64,000 nucleotides of DNA, from NCBI RefSeq assembly GCF_042453785.1, contig NC_091669.1:15545001-15609000 (forward strand). The letters run 5' to 3'. Source of the DNA: Malus domestica (taxonomy: Eukaryota > Streptophyta > Magnoliopsida > Rosales > Rosaceae). How positions within the stretch are numbered: the stretch's first letter is position 1; every line of letters starts with the position of its first letter. The position numbers and the translations under genes were made by a program. Shown here in pieces: positions 49,520 through 62,010 of the stretch. The notes beneath the pieces were generated by a model. That model saw only the letters and a program-made list of their open reading frames with translations, searched no databases and was not told where the DNA came from.

Positions 49520-52500
49520 AAGGCTTGTTGCTTTCACCATTATATATATGAACTCACCATCTTTTCTTTATCTGATTCAATTTCCACACCACCACTCTTT
49601 GCTGAAAATTATAGCACAAGTTATAAGTAGTATGTGTCCTTGGCAATCGTTTTCAATTCAATTGTTTGCTGTATGTGGTTAGTAATTCAGCAAAGCCACT
49701 TTGTTTTCACTACATTTTTTGTCATGGTTACCTGATTTTATAGGACTAGCATGACCACTGCAGTTAGTGCATGTTTCTTTGCATGAAAATATGTGGATTT
49801 TTCTGTTCTGAAATAGGAGGAAGAGATGGATTGAGAGAGTTCTTTACTGCAGGATTTGGTTGTATACTATTCTTCAAAGCGCTAGGCAAGACTTAAGAGC
49901 ACAAGGATTTAAAAAGACCGGCCCTAAAAAGAATCACTACGTCAGAGTCAAAAAAAATTATGGTTACATAGAACTTTCATTCATTCTTTTCAGTTACATT
50001 ATAAGATATGAGTTTTCATACGGTCATTGCTTGGAACAAGTGTCTCACGTGTGAGCAGCACATGACCAAAAATGTGAGACACATCTTTCACGCAACTGGT
50101 GTAGAAAACTCTTTCTCCTATTAGTGTTATCTATCACATGTTGAGTTCAAGGGAACTTGAAGAATTAAAAGGGTTTTTATGATAGATACACATTGCAAAC
50201 TCTCATTGATATGTTATAATAGACACAAATCTAATATAATGGCAGTGTTTAAGTCATTAACAACCGTTAATTAATATGAACTTCATAATAAATTTCATAT
50301 ATTGATATCTACGATTATTTAGGCGCTCATAAACAAAACTTAAAAAAAAATTAAAATCAAATCTTCTCTCCCTTCTCAAAATAAAGGGCAAAAAGAAGGC
50401 TGCAACCTCTCTGAGTATGTTTCCATATCACTGTAAGCAATCTTCTTGGGATCACCAACATTCTCTTCACTTTCACTTTATTACTGCCACACACATACAC
50501 CATTAAAACCACCACTTTCTTTTCTTTTACTAAAGCTGCCTTGTCTCCTCCTTCTCTCTTTTTCCCTCTTCCTCCAAATTCCCTTATCCCAAAACTACCC
50601 ATCTCAAAGAAAGTCCCACATACAATTCTCAAGGTCTTTTTTGTACTTTTCTTCATCAAAGCTAACAAAGGCAAATGCATGGGAAATCAGTACACGTGTC
50701 GTGTCATGAGTGGTGGTGATTTGATTGGCATGCAATAGGGGGGGGCAAAGGTAAATGGCAGCGGATCTCGTCGGGATCTGCGATAAGGGAGGAGATTGCA
50801 CACGTGTGAATGCGCGACAGGACTGGAACATGCTGGCCCAGCCCACCACGTGCGGTGAAAACGCCTTTTCTTAAAGTCACTGGACTTGTTTGCCTTGGCC
50901 AGCCTTCCAATTTCCAAATCCGAAATCCAATTATTCTGTAGCACGCTTGGATTCCAGTGCTTTTGGTGGGCTCATATTTTACCCTACCGGGCCCTCATTC
51001 CTTTTATTTTTTGGACTTTTGCTTCTTTGATATTTTTTTGTTTTTGTTTTGTTGTAACTTGCAAGATAAAAAATGTCTTTTTCTTATGCATTCTATTCAT
51101 ACATTAAATTTTATTTGTATACACTTTTTTAATTTCTATTCTTTGATCTTTTTATTCAATCCGACAGCTGAAAAGTAAAATGAGTGTGTGGAAAGCACCG
51201 CTCAAAAGAGGAATTTTCAAATTTGATTTTATGAGTGTATTAGGGCAAAGGTGAGCAAAATAGAAGGGTTTTTTTCTTTTTAATAAAAGGGGGATTTGAT
51301 TTGATTTGATTTAATCAATTCTCTTTTTAGGTAAGGAGTGTAAGAATCAAGTTAAAGATTAGTTATAATCAAGTTTACTTTTGTGTTTTTGACATAACAC
51401 TTAGCTTATTTTCTTAAGCAAAACATAGGTCCACCAAACCCTCATATAAAATATGGCAGTTAATTTTGACATTTTGATGAGTGGAGGGATAACTAGTCCT
51501 AACAATTTGTAACTTTAGCAAGCGGATTGTAGCACATTGGTTAAAGAACATTCACCCATGCAATCAAGATCTTCAGTTGAGTTCGATTCTCTCTTTTTTC
51601 ACTGTTGTTAGTTCCTAAAAATAATTGGTAACTTTAGAGATTGTTTTTTTTTTTTTTTTTACTTTTTATAATTTTTAAAATATAGAAACCGAACTGCTTC
51701 TTATCCTAAAAAAAATTTATGCAGCGAAGACAAAGTGCTTTCGATTTGCAAGCACTTCTGCCTGCAGATCTTTCTGTTCTCATCTTGGGTACAGCCTTCC
51801 CACTTTACAAGTTCGTAAGCCTTTTTCTTTCCTCACCACATTGTGCATTAACCAATCAATCAACGGCTAAGAAATGCAATCGACAGAAACCAACTAACAC
51901 TGTTAAAAACTCATGCATGCAGAAAAGAACATAAATACAGACCTCCAGCAATCACAGCACACCAATCAAAGAGTCCATATCCCAAATTATTGAGAACCAT
52001 TGGAAAAATAATACATCCTTAATATCACTTGGGGACACAGTGTTGCCTAGATCATAGAGTTGTCTAATTTCTGTGACCTCATCATGTACCGTTGTATATG
52101 GATATGGCAAAGCTTAGAGATCCAGTCATTTGTCGTGTATGCTTGGATCCTAACCCAATTGGTAAGAGCCACATAAATCGATCGATCAAAATTTTGCTTA
52201 TTGATTCATTTGAATTAATTGTGCCAGTGACTTGTGCATGGTTGGTAAGTGACATGTCCATGCAAAAGCTTGCCCACAAATGCGTAACCCTAGTGCTTGC
52301 ATGAATAATGATGGCAACAACTCGTCGTTTTTATTAGACGGTCGGTATATGTTGCCTTATGGACGCTGCTAAAACGACAATTAAGATTCCACTAATGGAT
52401 TAATCGATTGAGACCCATTAATTGGGTGGTTGCAGGTGACCATTAATCAATGAGATCGATTTTCTTAGCTAGACCTGAGTTCTTAATTAGATTATAGTTT

Positions 52501-53389
52501 GGGTAAGTCTTCTTCTTATCTTGCATGCATCTGTTGATGTTTTGCTTACGTCCAGAACAACGTTAAGAATATATACTATTAACCCTAACTCAGCAAATAA
52601 GATCTGAACTCCCGATCATGGAAATAGTTCAACTAATAATTGTTTCTTTTCAATACGTAAAAATGATGGTAAGAATTAATTCCGTGTACTGGGAACGATT
52701 TTCAACGTTATAAAAGGTTTTGAATGAAAAGAAAGACAGTGGGATGTTCAGTATGCTTAACTATATAGCTTTAAGTAATTTTTGTGGTAGATTTAAGAGC
52801 GTGCAAGAATGACACAGTAAGAACTCGCAAGAATAATCACATCACTCGTCATATTGGGATATTTCATATCATATGATATTAAATTGTAGTACACTACATA
52901 TATCCCATCAGTAATTTTCCATTGGCTAATTTCCTCTTATTATTTACTCATTCTTTCTTTTCTTAAGCAGCATATACTCTCTTTTCCAACTTTTTTTTTC
53001 TCTGTTGAAAGTTATTATGTGCAGACCTAATTTAATCACAATTAATAGAAGAACGACATGTGGACTATTAACTCAATATGACGGATTTACCCTTAATGTC
53101 GTGAGCATACCACATACCATACAATAATGAGCTAAGCATTTGACTCTCCTATAGGTCTTCGGGCTCATATACATATTAAGTTGTCCTTCGGGCCCATGAT
53201 ATTCATATTCCCATTCCTTCCATAGTGCCTTCCCAACCCAAGAAGGCAGGTGTCGACTCTTTTAAACCTCCCTTTGGTGTCCTCCAGCTCCTACAAACTC
53301 GTCTGCCAATGATCAAACCTACCATCAAAGAATGCCCCACTAGTCTAGTGTAGTTTGTATATCACTAGCAGAACACAGAGGTCTGTCTA
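47568..53389. other. Long gene-poor AT-rich region
   Basis: About 5.8 kb in which no gene is supported. A 142-codon minus-strand frame at 47641-48069 and a 107-codon one at 50357-50680 show no recognisable domains. Around 48270-48410 there is a common plant-repeat look (short Pro/His-type words, no ends found). 50440-50690 is pyrimidine-rich and leader-like, with an acacgtgtc G-box near 50693, and could be a promoter or leader of an unrecognised non-coding transcript. Confidence 0.35.
49476..49519. repeat. (CT)n microsatellite
   Basis: A CT-dinucleotide run with one interruption, in AT-rich intergenic DNA. Confidence 0.9.
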
Positions 53390-53397
53390 GCATGATC

Positions 53398-54488
53398 TAG
53401 GGGTGGGTTGGAAAAACTGAAAATCGAAAAAAACTGGACCGAAAACCGAACCGAGGCAAAAGAACCGAACCTAATCTGTTGAACCGAACCAAACCAAACC
53501 AAATCTAGTTGGTTCGGTTTTGATTTATGGGGTTCGAAAACCGAACCGAAGTTAATTTATTAATTAATAATCCTAATTCTAAAACGGCACCGTTTTTACC
53601 CCGAAGTGTAACCAAAACATAGGTCCCTAATCCTCCTCTCTTCGTCTCGCCCTTTTTCCCACTTCCCAATTCACACAACAACCCACAAACTCCACCTCTC
53701 CCCCAAATTCGCCCACTCCCACTCCACCCTCTTCAGCATCGTCATCTTTGCCTGCCTCCATTTCCTCGACAGCACCGCCCCCTCTGAGCTTGACGCCTTC
53801 GGCTCCGACGTCTCTGAGAAGCTTCTCGAGTCGTGCTGGAAGGCACTCAGGTCGTCCAACTTTTGGTTCAAGGACAAGTGGGCCCAAGTCATTCCAGGTT
53901 ACCATAGAATCCTCTGTAATTTGGTTAATTAGATTGAAATTTGGGGTTAAAATTGAACTAAAAATAGGTGCAAATAACAGGTGAGGAACAAGGTGTTTAT
54001 GCCCAAAGGTGAACCCATACTCTCACTTTAAATTTTATGTTCTACTTTTACAGTTTTAGAGGTTTGGTTTGAATGTTTGCTCTCTGTGGTTGCCAAAGTC
54101 ATTCCAGGTTACCATAGAATCCTCTGTAATTTAGTTAATTGGATTGAAATTTGGGGTTAAAATTGAACTAAAAGTTGGTGCAAATAGTAGGTGAGGAACA
54201 AGGTGTTTATGCCCAGCGGCAAACCCATACTCTTACATTTAATTTTCTATTCTACTTATACAGTTTTAGAGTTTTGGTTTGAATGTTTGTTCTCTGTGAT
54301 TGTTTGGACCATTGTTGCACTGCTCTCTGCAGTAAGGCTCAATTGAAAGAAAAATCAAAATTCCAAAAAAAAAAAAAGAGAAAAATCGAACCGGGCCGAA
54401 ACCAAACCGAGAAAAACCAAACTGAACCGAACCGAACAGTAATTTCTGTTCGGTTTCTGGTTTTGGTCAAAAACCGAACCCACCCCTA
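53398..54488. mobile_element. Non-autonomous hAT element carrying exon-like DNA and an internal tandem duplication
   Basis: The ends taggggtgggtt and aacccacccta-type (cacccccta reading inward from 54488) are inverted copies. The 8-bp flanks gcatgatc (53390-53397) and gcatgatt (54489-54496) match at 7 of 8 positions, fitting a hAT insertion. Subterminal DNA is dense in 'aaccgaacc' and 'ggttcggtt' words on both sides. The interior is unusual. 53705-53896 is GC-rich and open, reads SELDAFGSDVSEKLLESCWK in one frame and ends in a donor-like site (ccag|gttacc). It is followed by two tandem copies of a 209-bp unit (53887-54095 and 54096-54301) that look intron-like. No transposase is present. Confidence 0.7.
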
Positions 54489-54896
54489 GCATGATTTGCA
54501 ATCTTACTTCCAGGTTGCGTACAAGGAGTCTCTCTTATAAATAATCAAGATAAATTGGGAAATGATAATCGCCACTTACTACTCAGAATTCTCTTTGTTT
54601 AGTTTCTCTTAAACTATTTATGACTTAGGCATCGAAGGCCTTTTGGTGGGCACCCTCCCCTTTTTTATTGAGTGTTCGTCAATTGCCTAACAATGTCAAT
54701 CTATCTTGGTGGAAATTTGCATCCACATATCATAACTTTTTTAATAACTAGCAATCTGTAAAAAATATTATGGCTTGCTTATTGACAGTGTATGCTTGAA
54801 AATAATTTGCAACCAAAAAACATGGTTTATATATGGAACAATACTTAGCTACTAAAGGATCAATGAGTAGGAATATTCCTACCCAAATCTCTTTAT

Positions 54897-55287
54897 AATT
54901 GATTCACAAAATTTCAGGCTTATGGTCGAAAGCGGTCATATTATAAATCAATTAAATATTGTCATGTGAATCAATCAACTGTAGTAAATAGATAGATGGT
55001 AATACTACAGTTGATTGACTAAATGAACAATCTATCTATTTGCTATAATTAACGTCACCTATGATTTTATATTAGTGTTGTTGTGGTCCAAGCAGTTAGA
55101 TCTTTCTTTATTTCAAGTTATACTCTCCCCAATCTCAATTGTAGTTTTGTAACGCTGATTCTATTTGCTACAATTGATTAACCAAGTGACCTTAGTTTTA
55201 GTTAATTTTCTATAGTGATGATTTTCACTTAGTGATTTATAATTAACCAATTTTAATGTTGTGAATCGGCCATGAAATTTTTTGAAG
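54897..55287. mobile_element. MITE with long terminal inverted repeats, copy 2
   Basis: The left arm (gattcacaaaatttcagg onward) and right arm near 55235-55282 are imperfect inverted copies, and both match the arms at 763-1057. The interior holds a second, nested hairpin around 54980-55045 built on 'aatagatag' and 'ctatctatt'. No coding capacity. Confidence 0.5.
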
Positions 55288-57016
55288 AAGAATTTCTGCT
55301 AACCCTTAAATATTCCTTATATACCACTAATTAAGGGGGCTATGCGATTGACAAACATGATTAGGGTTAATAGCTTAATATCCAACAAATTGGTCAACGC
55401 ATGGATTGGGTAGGTGGTTTTCATAGCCCACTATCATTCTAAGGGGATGCCAACTATCTTTTCCTTTTACATTTCCCAGCTTCCCACTCATTTATTTTCA
55501 ATGGACTACCTTTCCCACTTCTGAAAGCAACTTCTCCCACTTCACCAAACCATAGATGCAAAATTACCAAATGGTATTTTATTACATACAAAATAAAGCA
55601 CTTATTCCCACAGATACATGCAGCCAAAAAATTAACTATCATCTTGATCTCCATATTCCAAATAAGAGAAATAAACTATATCCTCTTTAGTGTAAACAAA
55701 TATTGTATGTGTTAAAAAAGGGGGGCAAATTTGTGGTACTAATTTGTTTACATAATTTTTAAGACACGTTTTTGTAGGGTTCACATAATGTATTTTAACG
55801 GTCCAATCTGTCTATCTTTTAAGGTATCATTCATAGATTATCCTTATAAAAAATTAGACAAATCTAAAACTATTAAGACATTCATTTGTAGTGAAATTGA
55901 TGAATACAATTCTACAAAGAAACTATGATCACTTAATCCAATAGTCATATGGTTTCTTGGTGATTTTTTATAGACATGATATTTGAGGGAAGATCTAAAA
56001 TATAGACAATTTGAATTGTTGAAATACATTACAGAGTAAGCCCCATAAAAACATGTGTCAAAAATTGTGTCAAAAATTGTGCAAAAAGTGGTGTCACAGA
56101 TCCGGCCCCATTAAAAAAAAAAAAACTAAAATTAGTTATATTTCATGACAGAATATATTTCTTTAATCTTAGTGATATCGTGCTTACTAGCTTAATTATA
56201 TTACCCATTTACATAATTAATTAATTACAATATAACATAATGGATATTTAATATTTCAAATCTTAATTAGAAGTGTTTGTTGTACACGTAATCATTGATA
56301 AATTTGACATCGCAAACAATGCAAATTTCGATATTCTTAACCAACTAAACTATAAGCAAATATAAAATAATTTTAAATTTATATTCCATACACTTGTATC
56401 AACAAGCACTAACACAATTTATATTATCAATTATAAATAATAAAAAATTATATTCCCACACCTAGCCAATTTTCCAATCTATTTATAGCCATTTCATCCT
56501 ATACCACTTTTGACCAGAGATTAGCCTTTTCTTTTCCTACAGTCCAAGCTAGCTTTAAACTTAAACAATTTAGTTAAGAATGATGCCATGATAATTTATT
56601 TAGCATATCACACTGTTATGATTTTGTGGTCCTTGCAAGTCTCTTAGAATATATGCATAAAATAAAACTATAAGTTAACTTAATTGTTAATTCCTACCCA
56701 AAAACTCTTAGCAACCAAATTCTCACATCTTCCAAAAAATTTCCCATGTGTTTGGACATTCAATTCAAACAAAGTTGTGGCAACCTCTAAAGATGTGTCC
56801 CTCTCCAAACTTTTTCCTCAAACCACCTTGTGTTCAAGTGAAGTAACTGGTTCGAAACACAACTGTTAAGGCTTGTGTGTCTTTTGACAATTTGCATTTT
56901 GATCTGAAGCACTTGCCGCGCTTCTAAGCGCCAATCATGGAGAGACAATATGCCAACTATTGTATATATAAAACTAACACAAAAATGAAATAAAGTAAAG
57001 CGATATGCGTGCCTTG
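55288..57016. other. AT-rich spacer
   Basis: Very AT-rich; no gene, RNA or element recognised. A short A-run at 56113-56124. Confidence 0.4.
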
Positions 57017-57363
57017 TGTTGAGATTATTAATCACACATCAATAAAAGGAAAGACCTTGCATGTGTTTATAAGTAATTAGAGTACTTCTCATATATTACC
57101 AATTAGTTTTATGGTGGAACCTCAAATTCTTCATGGTATTAGAGCAAGTTGTCTCATTTGTGAAACCTAACGGCTACACGTGCTCTACATCACTCAATTT
57201 ATGTTGTTCACATGCTAGACTTGAAGATTTGTCATAGGTGAAGAGGCATGTTGAGAGTATTAGTATCACATCGGTGAAATGAAGGACCTTGCATATGCTT
57301 ATAAATAATGGGGCTGCTCTCCATATTATCAATTGATCTTTTGGTGAAACCGCAAATTCCTCA
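57017..57363 (+). mobile_element. TRIM (terminal-repeat retrotransposon in miniature)
   Basis: Two short direct repeats, 57017-57133 and 57249-57363, both start TGTTGAGA and end in TTC(T/C)TCA. They share words such as 'gaccttgcat' and 'cttataa'. The first is followed at once by tggtattagagcaag, close to the initiator tRNA-Met primer site of plant LTR elements. A purine-rich stretch (gtgaagaggca) precedes the second. The 115-bp interior codes for nothing. The two repeats differ at many positions, so it is old. No target duplication could be confirmed. Confidence 0.75.
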
Positions 57364-59436
57364 CTCTTTTCTTCTTACCAAATTAACATAAAAACATCAT
57401 TTTCCTTTTCCTCACCTCACTAAACTAAAATCAAATTAAGCTTCTATAGCATGCTCTGAAAATGCTGAAAGCAAAAGAGAAAAAAAAGTTTGGTTATATA
57501 TTGTACTGCGTCATTATTTTGATGTGATCATATGACCCACCATTGAACAAAACCTCATCTATCGAAACTAAAATAAAGCTTTTCAATTTCAATGCATTGT
57601 ATTCTCTAAAACCAAAATAATACATCATGTGTTAATCTAAAATACGAACATATGAAATCTTGTAAATAGTAAACTCATTAACCCTAATGGCTATATATAA
57701 TTACTTCTTGTATGAGAAGGATAGTTTCTTTTTTTATAACCTCAATCTATATTGTGTGAGGTTATTCATCTTAAAAGTTTGTAAATATGATTAATTACTC
57801 AGTGGTAACACGGTCATGTATGCAACACAATCAGTTCATATGTTATAATATTAGTAATTATTTGATATGTACATGCATAAATTGATTATGCTACGTGATT
57901 TTCTTCAAAATCACAAAAGCCATGTTGGTTTGAACTCTTGCCTTTGTTTTCATATATTTTTTGCGAAATCCAATGGCATAGCCACACCAAAGGCTACGGT
58001 GAGCTATAGCTCAGGAAAATTTTGTGGCAATATTTATATGCATTTTACTGCATAGTCTAATAAAATAGACAAAAAAAACTATAAGAAAAATTATGTTTTA
58101 ATGAAACTAGCCCAACAAGTATTTAGCACAACTAGAAATATAAAAATTATCATGGAAATTGTGATACCATTTTGTTCAAGATTATTCTGTTTTGATTCAG
58201 CAGGCTTTATATTAGTTTCAATCAAATTTTTTTTTAAGATTGCATTTACATCTACTTTCATTGTTTTGCTTTGTGCTAGTTGTATGATTGTAACTGAGAT
58301 GTCAAGTTTTTTATTTTCTTCTTGTGTTTGCATCTAAATATATGTAAATTTGATGATTCATTGTAATTTTTACAGTATGCAAATGTGAAGCTTAATTGAG
58401 TTCATACCAAGCAAATTTTAAGAATGCAAATATAGAAGTTAAAGTTAAATTTTTGCATACAATATGTATGTAGCAAAAAAAAAAAAATCATTTGATTTTA
58501 GGGTAATTTTTTTAGCTCCGTCCTTGACAAAAACTAAAAAGCAAATTTCGAGAGACACCACAAAAAATATATGGCTTTAGGCTGATATATTTCATGTTGG
58601 TTTGACAGTGAAGTTTATGAGCAGCGTTTTAGATATATAGAAAATCTCTTAGCTTCGAAGGCAACCGAATTTGACATCAAGGGATATAGATCGGCCAGAT
58701 AAAAATTTAGATCCTTTGTCCACAGCTTTGGAGACCATACATTTATCTCACTCTTTTCTTTCCCTTAAACTCATCATTCACTTCTTTTCTACTGCCGGTA
58801 AATCCACGCCGCCAATGAGAACCACTCTCCGATCGGTAACTTTATTCAAAATTATATCTAAATTAATTAGAATCATGTTTTATTTATATAAAATGTAGAA
58901 TAAATGATGAAAAGGTGATTAACAAGATCTAGCTTTTTGACTATTAGTCCTTCATAGATCATATCGTATATCTATGTAGTGCATGAAAGATAGTGTTACG
59001 TTGAAGTATACAAGGGAGGTCCACATGTTAAACGGGTAGAAAATCTGCCCTCACCTTTAAGTACCTCATCTAAATCTCTTTATTTATTTTAAAGTTTATG
59101 GTATGAACGACCGTCATCTTTCAATCTTCATTTAGTATTTCAAATCGAACTAATAAAGTGTTATATTACTGGAAGTACGAGCTATAACCAAATTTCTTGA
59201 TTGCGCTCAAACATTATTAATCATATACTTTCTACTGTTCATCGGAAAACATGAAACAAAATGAAAAACGGAAAAGGCCAAGAGATCGATAAAAGAATTA
59301 CTACAAGAAAGAGAGAAATTGATTTATATTATTTTCTCATGTAAACCCCCAAACCATATATTTTAAAAACCTAATAAAATTTCCTCCAAACTATTTCCCG
59401 CCCCCCCCCCCCCCCTCCCCCTTTCTTTTATGAAAA
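57364..59436. other. AT-rich intergenic region downstream of the BIG GRAIN gene
   Basis: No gene is supported. A poly-C run at 59401-59416 lies just past the BIG GRAIN stop codon, in its probable 3' UTR. The stretch 58640-58840 is less AT-rich but matches nothing I know. Confidence 0.4.
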
Positions 59437-60831
59437 TTACAAAATCAAACCGTTAGCAATGGCTCGATTTCTGTCGAAAAAGGTAGTCTCATACACAGGC
59501 AGTTCTTCACGATACCTTTCTTCAACCCCAGCAGTATCCAACTCAAAGAGATCAGAACTTGCATAGCTCTCTGCATCATCATCATCCTCATCATCTTCGT
59601 CATGCTTCTTCTGATAATTCTTCATCAAGTAATCTCTCGCAACTTCCTCAATTCGACGTCGATGATCATCATCCTCATCAACATCCATCACACAACACTC
59701 AACTCCAACATCTTCATTTGTTGGAGGTTTAATGGCCGCAGCAGCTCTAGCCACGGCCATTAAATCCGACTCCTCTTTAAGCAGAGTCTTTTGTCCGCAC
59801 GGGCGGCAATCCTCATCCACAATCACACTCACAGGACAAAACCTCACTGACCTCTTCGCGGCATCAACATTGCTGCTGATGCCACTCAACTCGCTTCTCG
59901 AAAGAGGCGCTTTTCTCAAGCAAGACCTCGAAAACGAAGAGGCTGACGAACAAGTACTACTGGGGTTTGAGTACCCCATTTGTCCAGACTTTGATGACGA
60001 TTTTCTCTCCGCACCCAAATCATCAATTTTGGACTTCTTCACGTGCCCTGCATTGAACAGAGAGTTGAGAAAACTGGCCAGCCGACCACCTGGCGAAATC
60101 GGCTGCTTCACCTTCTTCAAATCGCCGTAAATCTTCAGCGCTTTCGATTTCGTCTTCATGAAGCCATTCTCGTGCTTCTTCTTCTGTGAATTGTGATGGT
60201 GATTTCTCTGGTGATCATCAAACAGAACCTTTTCAGACGAAATGCTGGTTCGAATTGGCTTCGGCCTGTGCATGCTGTAGCATGACGATGAGGACCTCGA
60301 CTTTGATCCGTACATGGAGTCTGACTCCGAGGAAGAAAACCCACCACTCGAATCCGAAGAACTGGAACTAGAATTCGTCAGGAACTCGTTCTGGTGACTG
60401 TATCTCGACTTTTTCGTCTCGAAATCCGTAATGGAATTTCGTCGAACAGGTACGGACTTCTCAGCCTCCTTCTCCATCCACTTCTCCACCAAGCAGGCTC
60501 GTCGGAAATTCATGATTTCGTGCTGCTGGTCTTCTTTAGAGCGTGCATGGCCATGTCGGCCGCTGGTAGTGACGGCGGCGGCGGTGCTCTGTTTTTTCTT
60601 CATGGTTTCTTTGTAGAAGATGAGGCGGTGGTGTTGTTCGCTCCTCGAAGCTACTCCTTCGCTGCCGGCGGTGGTCTCGTCGATGGAACGGTAAATAGAG
60701 TCGAGGAGGGAGGAGGAGAAAGATGGGTTGTCTCTGCTCTGTCGGTGGGAGCTGGCTTCTCGGTTTCTGCTCTGTCGGTTGGAGCTGGCTTCTCGGTTTT
60801 TTGGGAGTGATTTGATATCCCACCTCTCCAT
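59437..60831 (-). CDS. BIG GRAIN 1-like protein
   Basis: A single minus-strand exon of 464 codons from the ATG at 60831. Family blocks are in order: SFSSSLLDSIYRSID (about residues 37-51), FYKE followed by MKKKQ, RRACLVEKWMEKE, SSDSSGGFSSSESDS, PKPIRTSISSEKVLF, KSKALKIYGDLKKVKQPISP followed by GGRLASFLNSLF, a Ser-rich CSSASSFSRSCL segment, VRFCPVSVIVDEDCRPCG, VARDYL, an Asp/Glu-rich stretch, and the C-terminus YASSDLFELD, YREELPVYETT and NRAIANGL. BIG GRAIN 1 was described in rice as a plasma-membrane-associated, auxin-inducible positive regulator of auxin response and grain size; dicot members are less studied. No membrane helix is visible, so the membrane link would be peripheral. The N-terminus has a short tandem duplication (NREASSNRQSR / NREASSHRQSR). 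The start fits the family, with MERW at the N-terminus. Confidence 0.9.
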   Translation of the reverse strand: MERWDIKSLPKNREASSNRQSRNREASSHRQSRDNPSFSSSLLDSIYRSIDETTAGSEGVASRSEQHHRLIFYKETMKKKQSTAAAVTTSGRHGHARSKEDQQHEIMNFRRACLVEKWMEKEAEKSVPVRRNSITDFETKKSRYSHQNEFLTNSSSSSSDSSGGFSSSESDSMYGSKSRSSSSCYSMHRPKPIRTSISSEKVLFDDHQRNHHHNSQKKKHENGFMKTKSKALKIYGDLKKVKQPISPGGRLASFLNSLFNAGHVKKSKIDDLGAERKSSSKSGQMGYSNPSSTCSSASSFSRSCLRKAPLSRSELSGISSNVDAAKRSVRFCPVSVIVDEDCRPCGQKTLLKEESDLMAVARAAAAIKPPTNEDVGVECCVMDVDEDDDHRRRIEEVARDYLMKNYQKKHDEDDEDDDDAESYASSDLFELDTAGVEERYREELPVYETTFFDRNRAIANGLIL

Positions 60832-60936
60832 TTTTGTCTGGTTTTATAGTGGTTCCAAGTACAGAATTGGGAAACAGTTGTACTGGGTTTTCAATGATGT
60901 TCAATTATGGAGATCTCTCTGTTCTGTCTGCTGGGT

Positions 60937-60976
<40 letters not shown>

Positions 60977-61225
60977 GAGATGATTAATGGGAGGAGAATT
61001 AGAAGACAAAGAGTCGAGCTTCGGTCTGCTTTTACTCTCTCATGATGGTGATGATCTCTGTGTCTCTGTGTCTGTGTATGTGTAAGGATTAAAGAAGAAA
61101 GAAACAAAGCATGAGTTTTGATGGGTTCTTGATGGATTTTAGAGAGAGAGAGAGAGTAATGAAAACCAGAGGCCACGCCTGCTGCTAGAAACAGAGAAAA
61201 CACAGAGCACAAAACAAAGCAAAAA

Positions 61226-61271
<46 letters not shown>

Positions 61272-61300
61272 TGAGTCCATTCCCTTTTTTCACACGGTCT
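60832..61300 (-). promoter_or_regulatory. CT/GA-rich leader and promoter of the BIG GRAIN 1-like gene
   Basis: Upstream of the BIG GRAIN start, GA/CT runs lie at 60937-60973, 61141-61156 and 61228-61265 (CT on the coding strand). Such tracts are typical of plant 5' leaders and are potential sites for GAGA-binding (BPC) factors, a class known to act on developmental genes. They create false ORFs on the minus strand. The transcription start cannot be placed. Confidence 0.5.
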
Positions 61301-62010
61301 TATAAGGGACAAGGGAAGGGAAGGATAGCGCGTGCATGCAAAGTCCAAGCTGGAATGGGGGCCACCTTGACAATGACGACCTGGAATATTGTTAATTAAA
61401 ATTAATTATTAATTTGAAGAACTCTTATAATTTCTGCCATGATTGGATTTGGGTGCTGCGGCTGATGCTCTATTCTGTGTTTCCGCCTACATAGACATGC
61501 ACACGGTTTGCCAGAAGCTGCTGAATTCAGTTAAGGTGACCCCAACATTTGCTTTTAATTAATCCATAAAAAATTTAAAAAGAAATTAATGTTGATCCTA
61601 ATTAACGTTAATTGATACCATACTACAAGGTTTTTGATTATTTTCTCAAAGACATTTTAAGTTTGTCATAATTGACAAAGAATAACTTATATGACGCAAT
61701 ACAACATCTCATGCCAATTTTTTTATGTCATGTAAATTGTTCTTTTATATCGTGTATAATGGTCTGAAAGTTATGGTAGTTGTGTATAAGTTTCATAATT
61801 TTTTTAATCCATGTGAGGTCTTCCTAGCAATATTATGTAAATTCATAAGAAAAGGTTTTCTTTCTCTCTGGGAGAGTATCAAATGAAAAGAACTGAGAAA
61901 GGAGATTCAAAACTTGACGGAAGGTATGAGACTAAATACCTACTATCTCAAGAGTTGCAATCCCCCTGCACAATGCTCAAAATCATGCCGAAGTATTGGT
62001 TGGAGAATGA
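61301..62010. other. AT-rich spacer
   Basis: No gene or element recognised between the BIG GRAIN upstream region and the MITE at 62011. Confidence 0.4.

Noticed and set aside
50357-50680. A 107-codon minus-strand ORF rich in Lys/Arg/Gly
   Set aside because: Antisense to a pyrimidine-rich leader-like tract; no recognisable domain.
53671-53984. ORFs in the middle of the hAT element as host genes
   Set aside because: They lie wholly between hAT ends with an 8-bp flank and stop soon after a donor-like site; at most a captured exon piece.
58640-58860. A less AT-rich stretch that might be a gene exon
   Set aside because: No domain, no convincing splice partner and no neighbouring exon; not supported.
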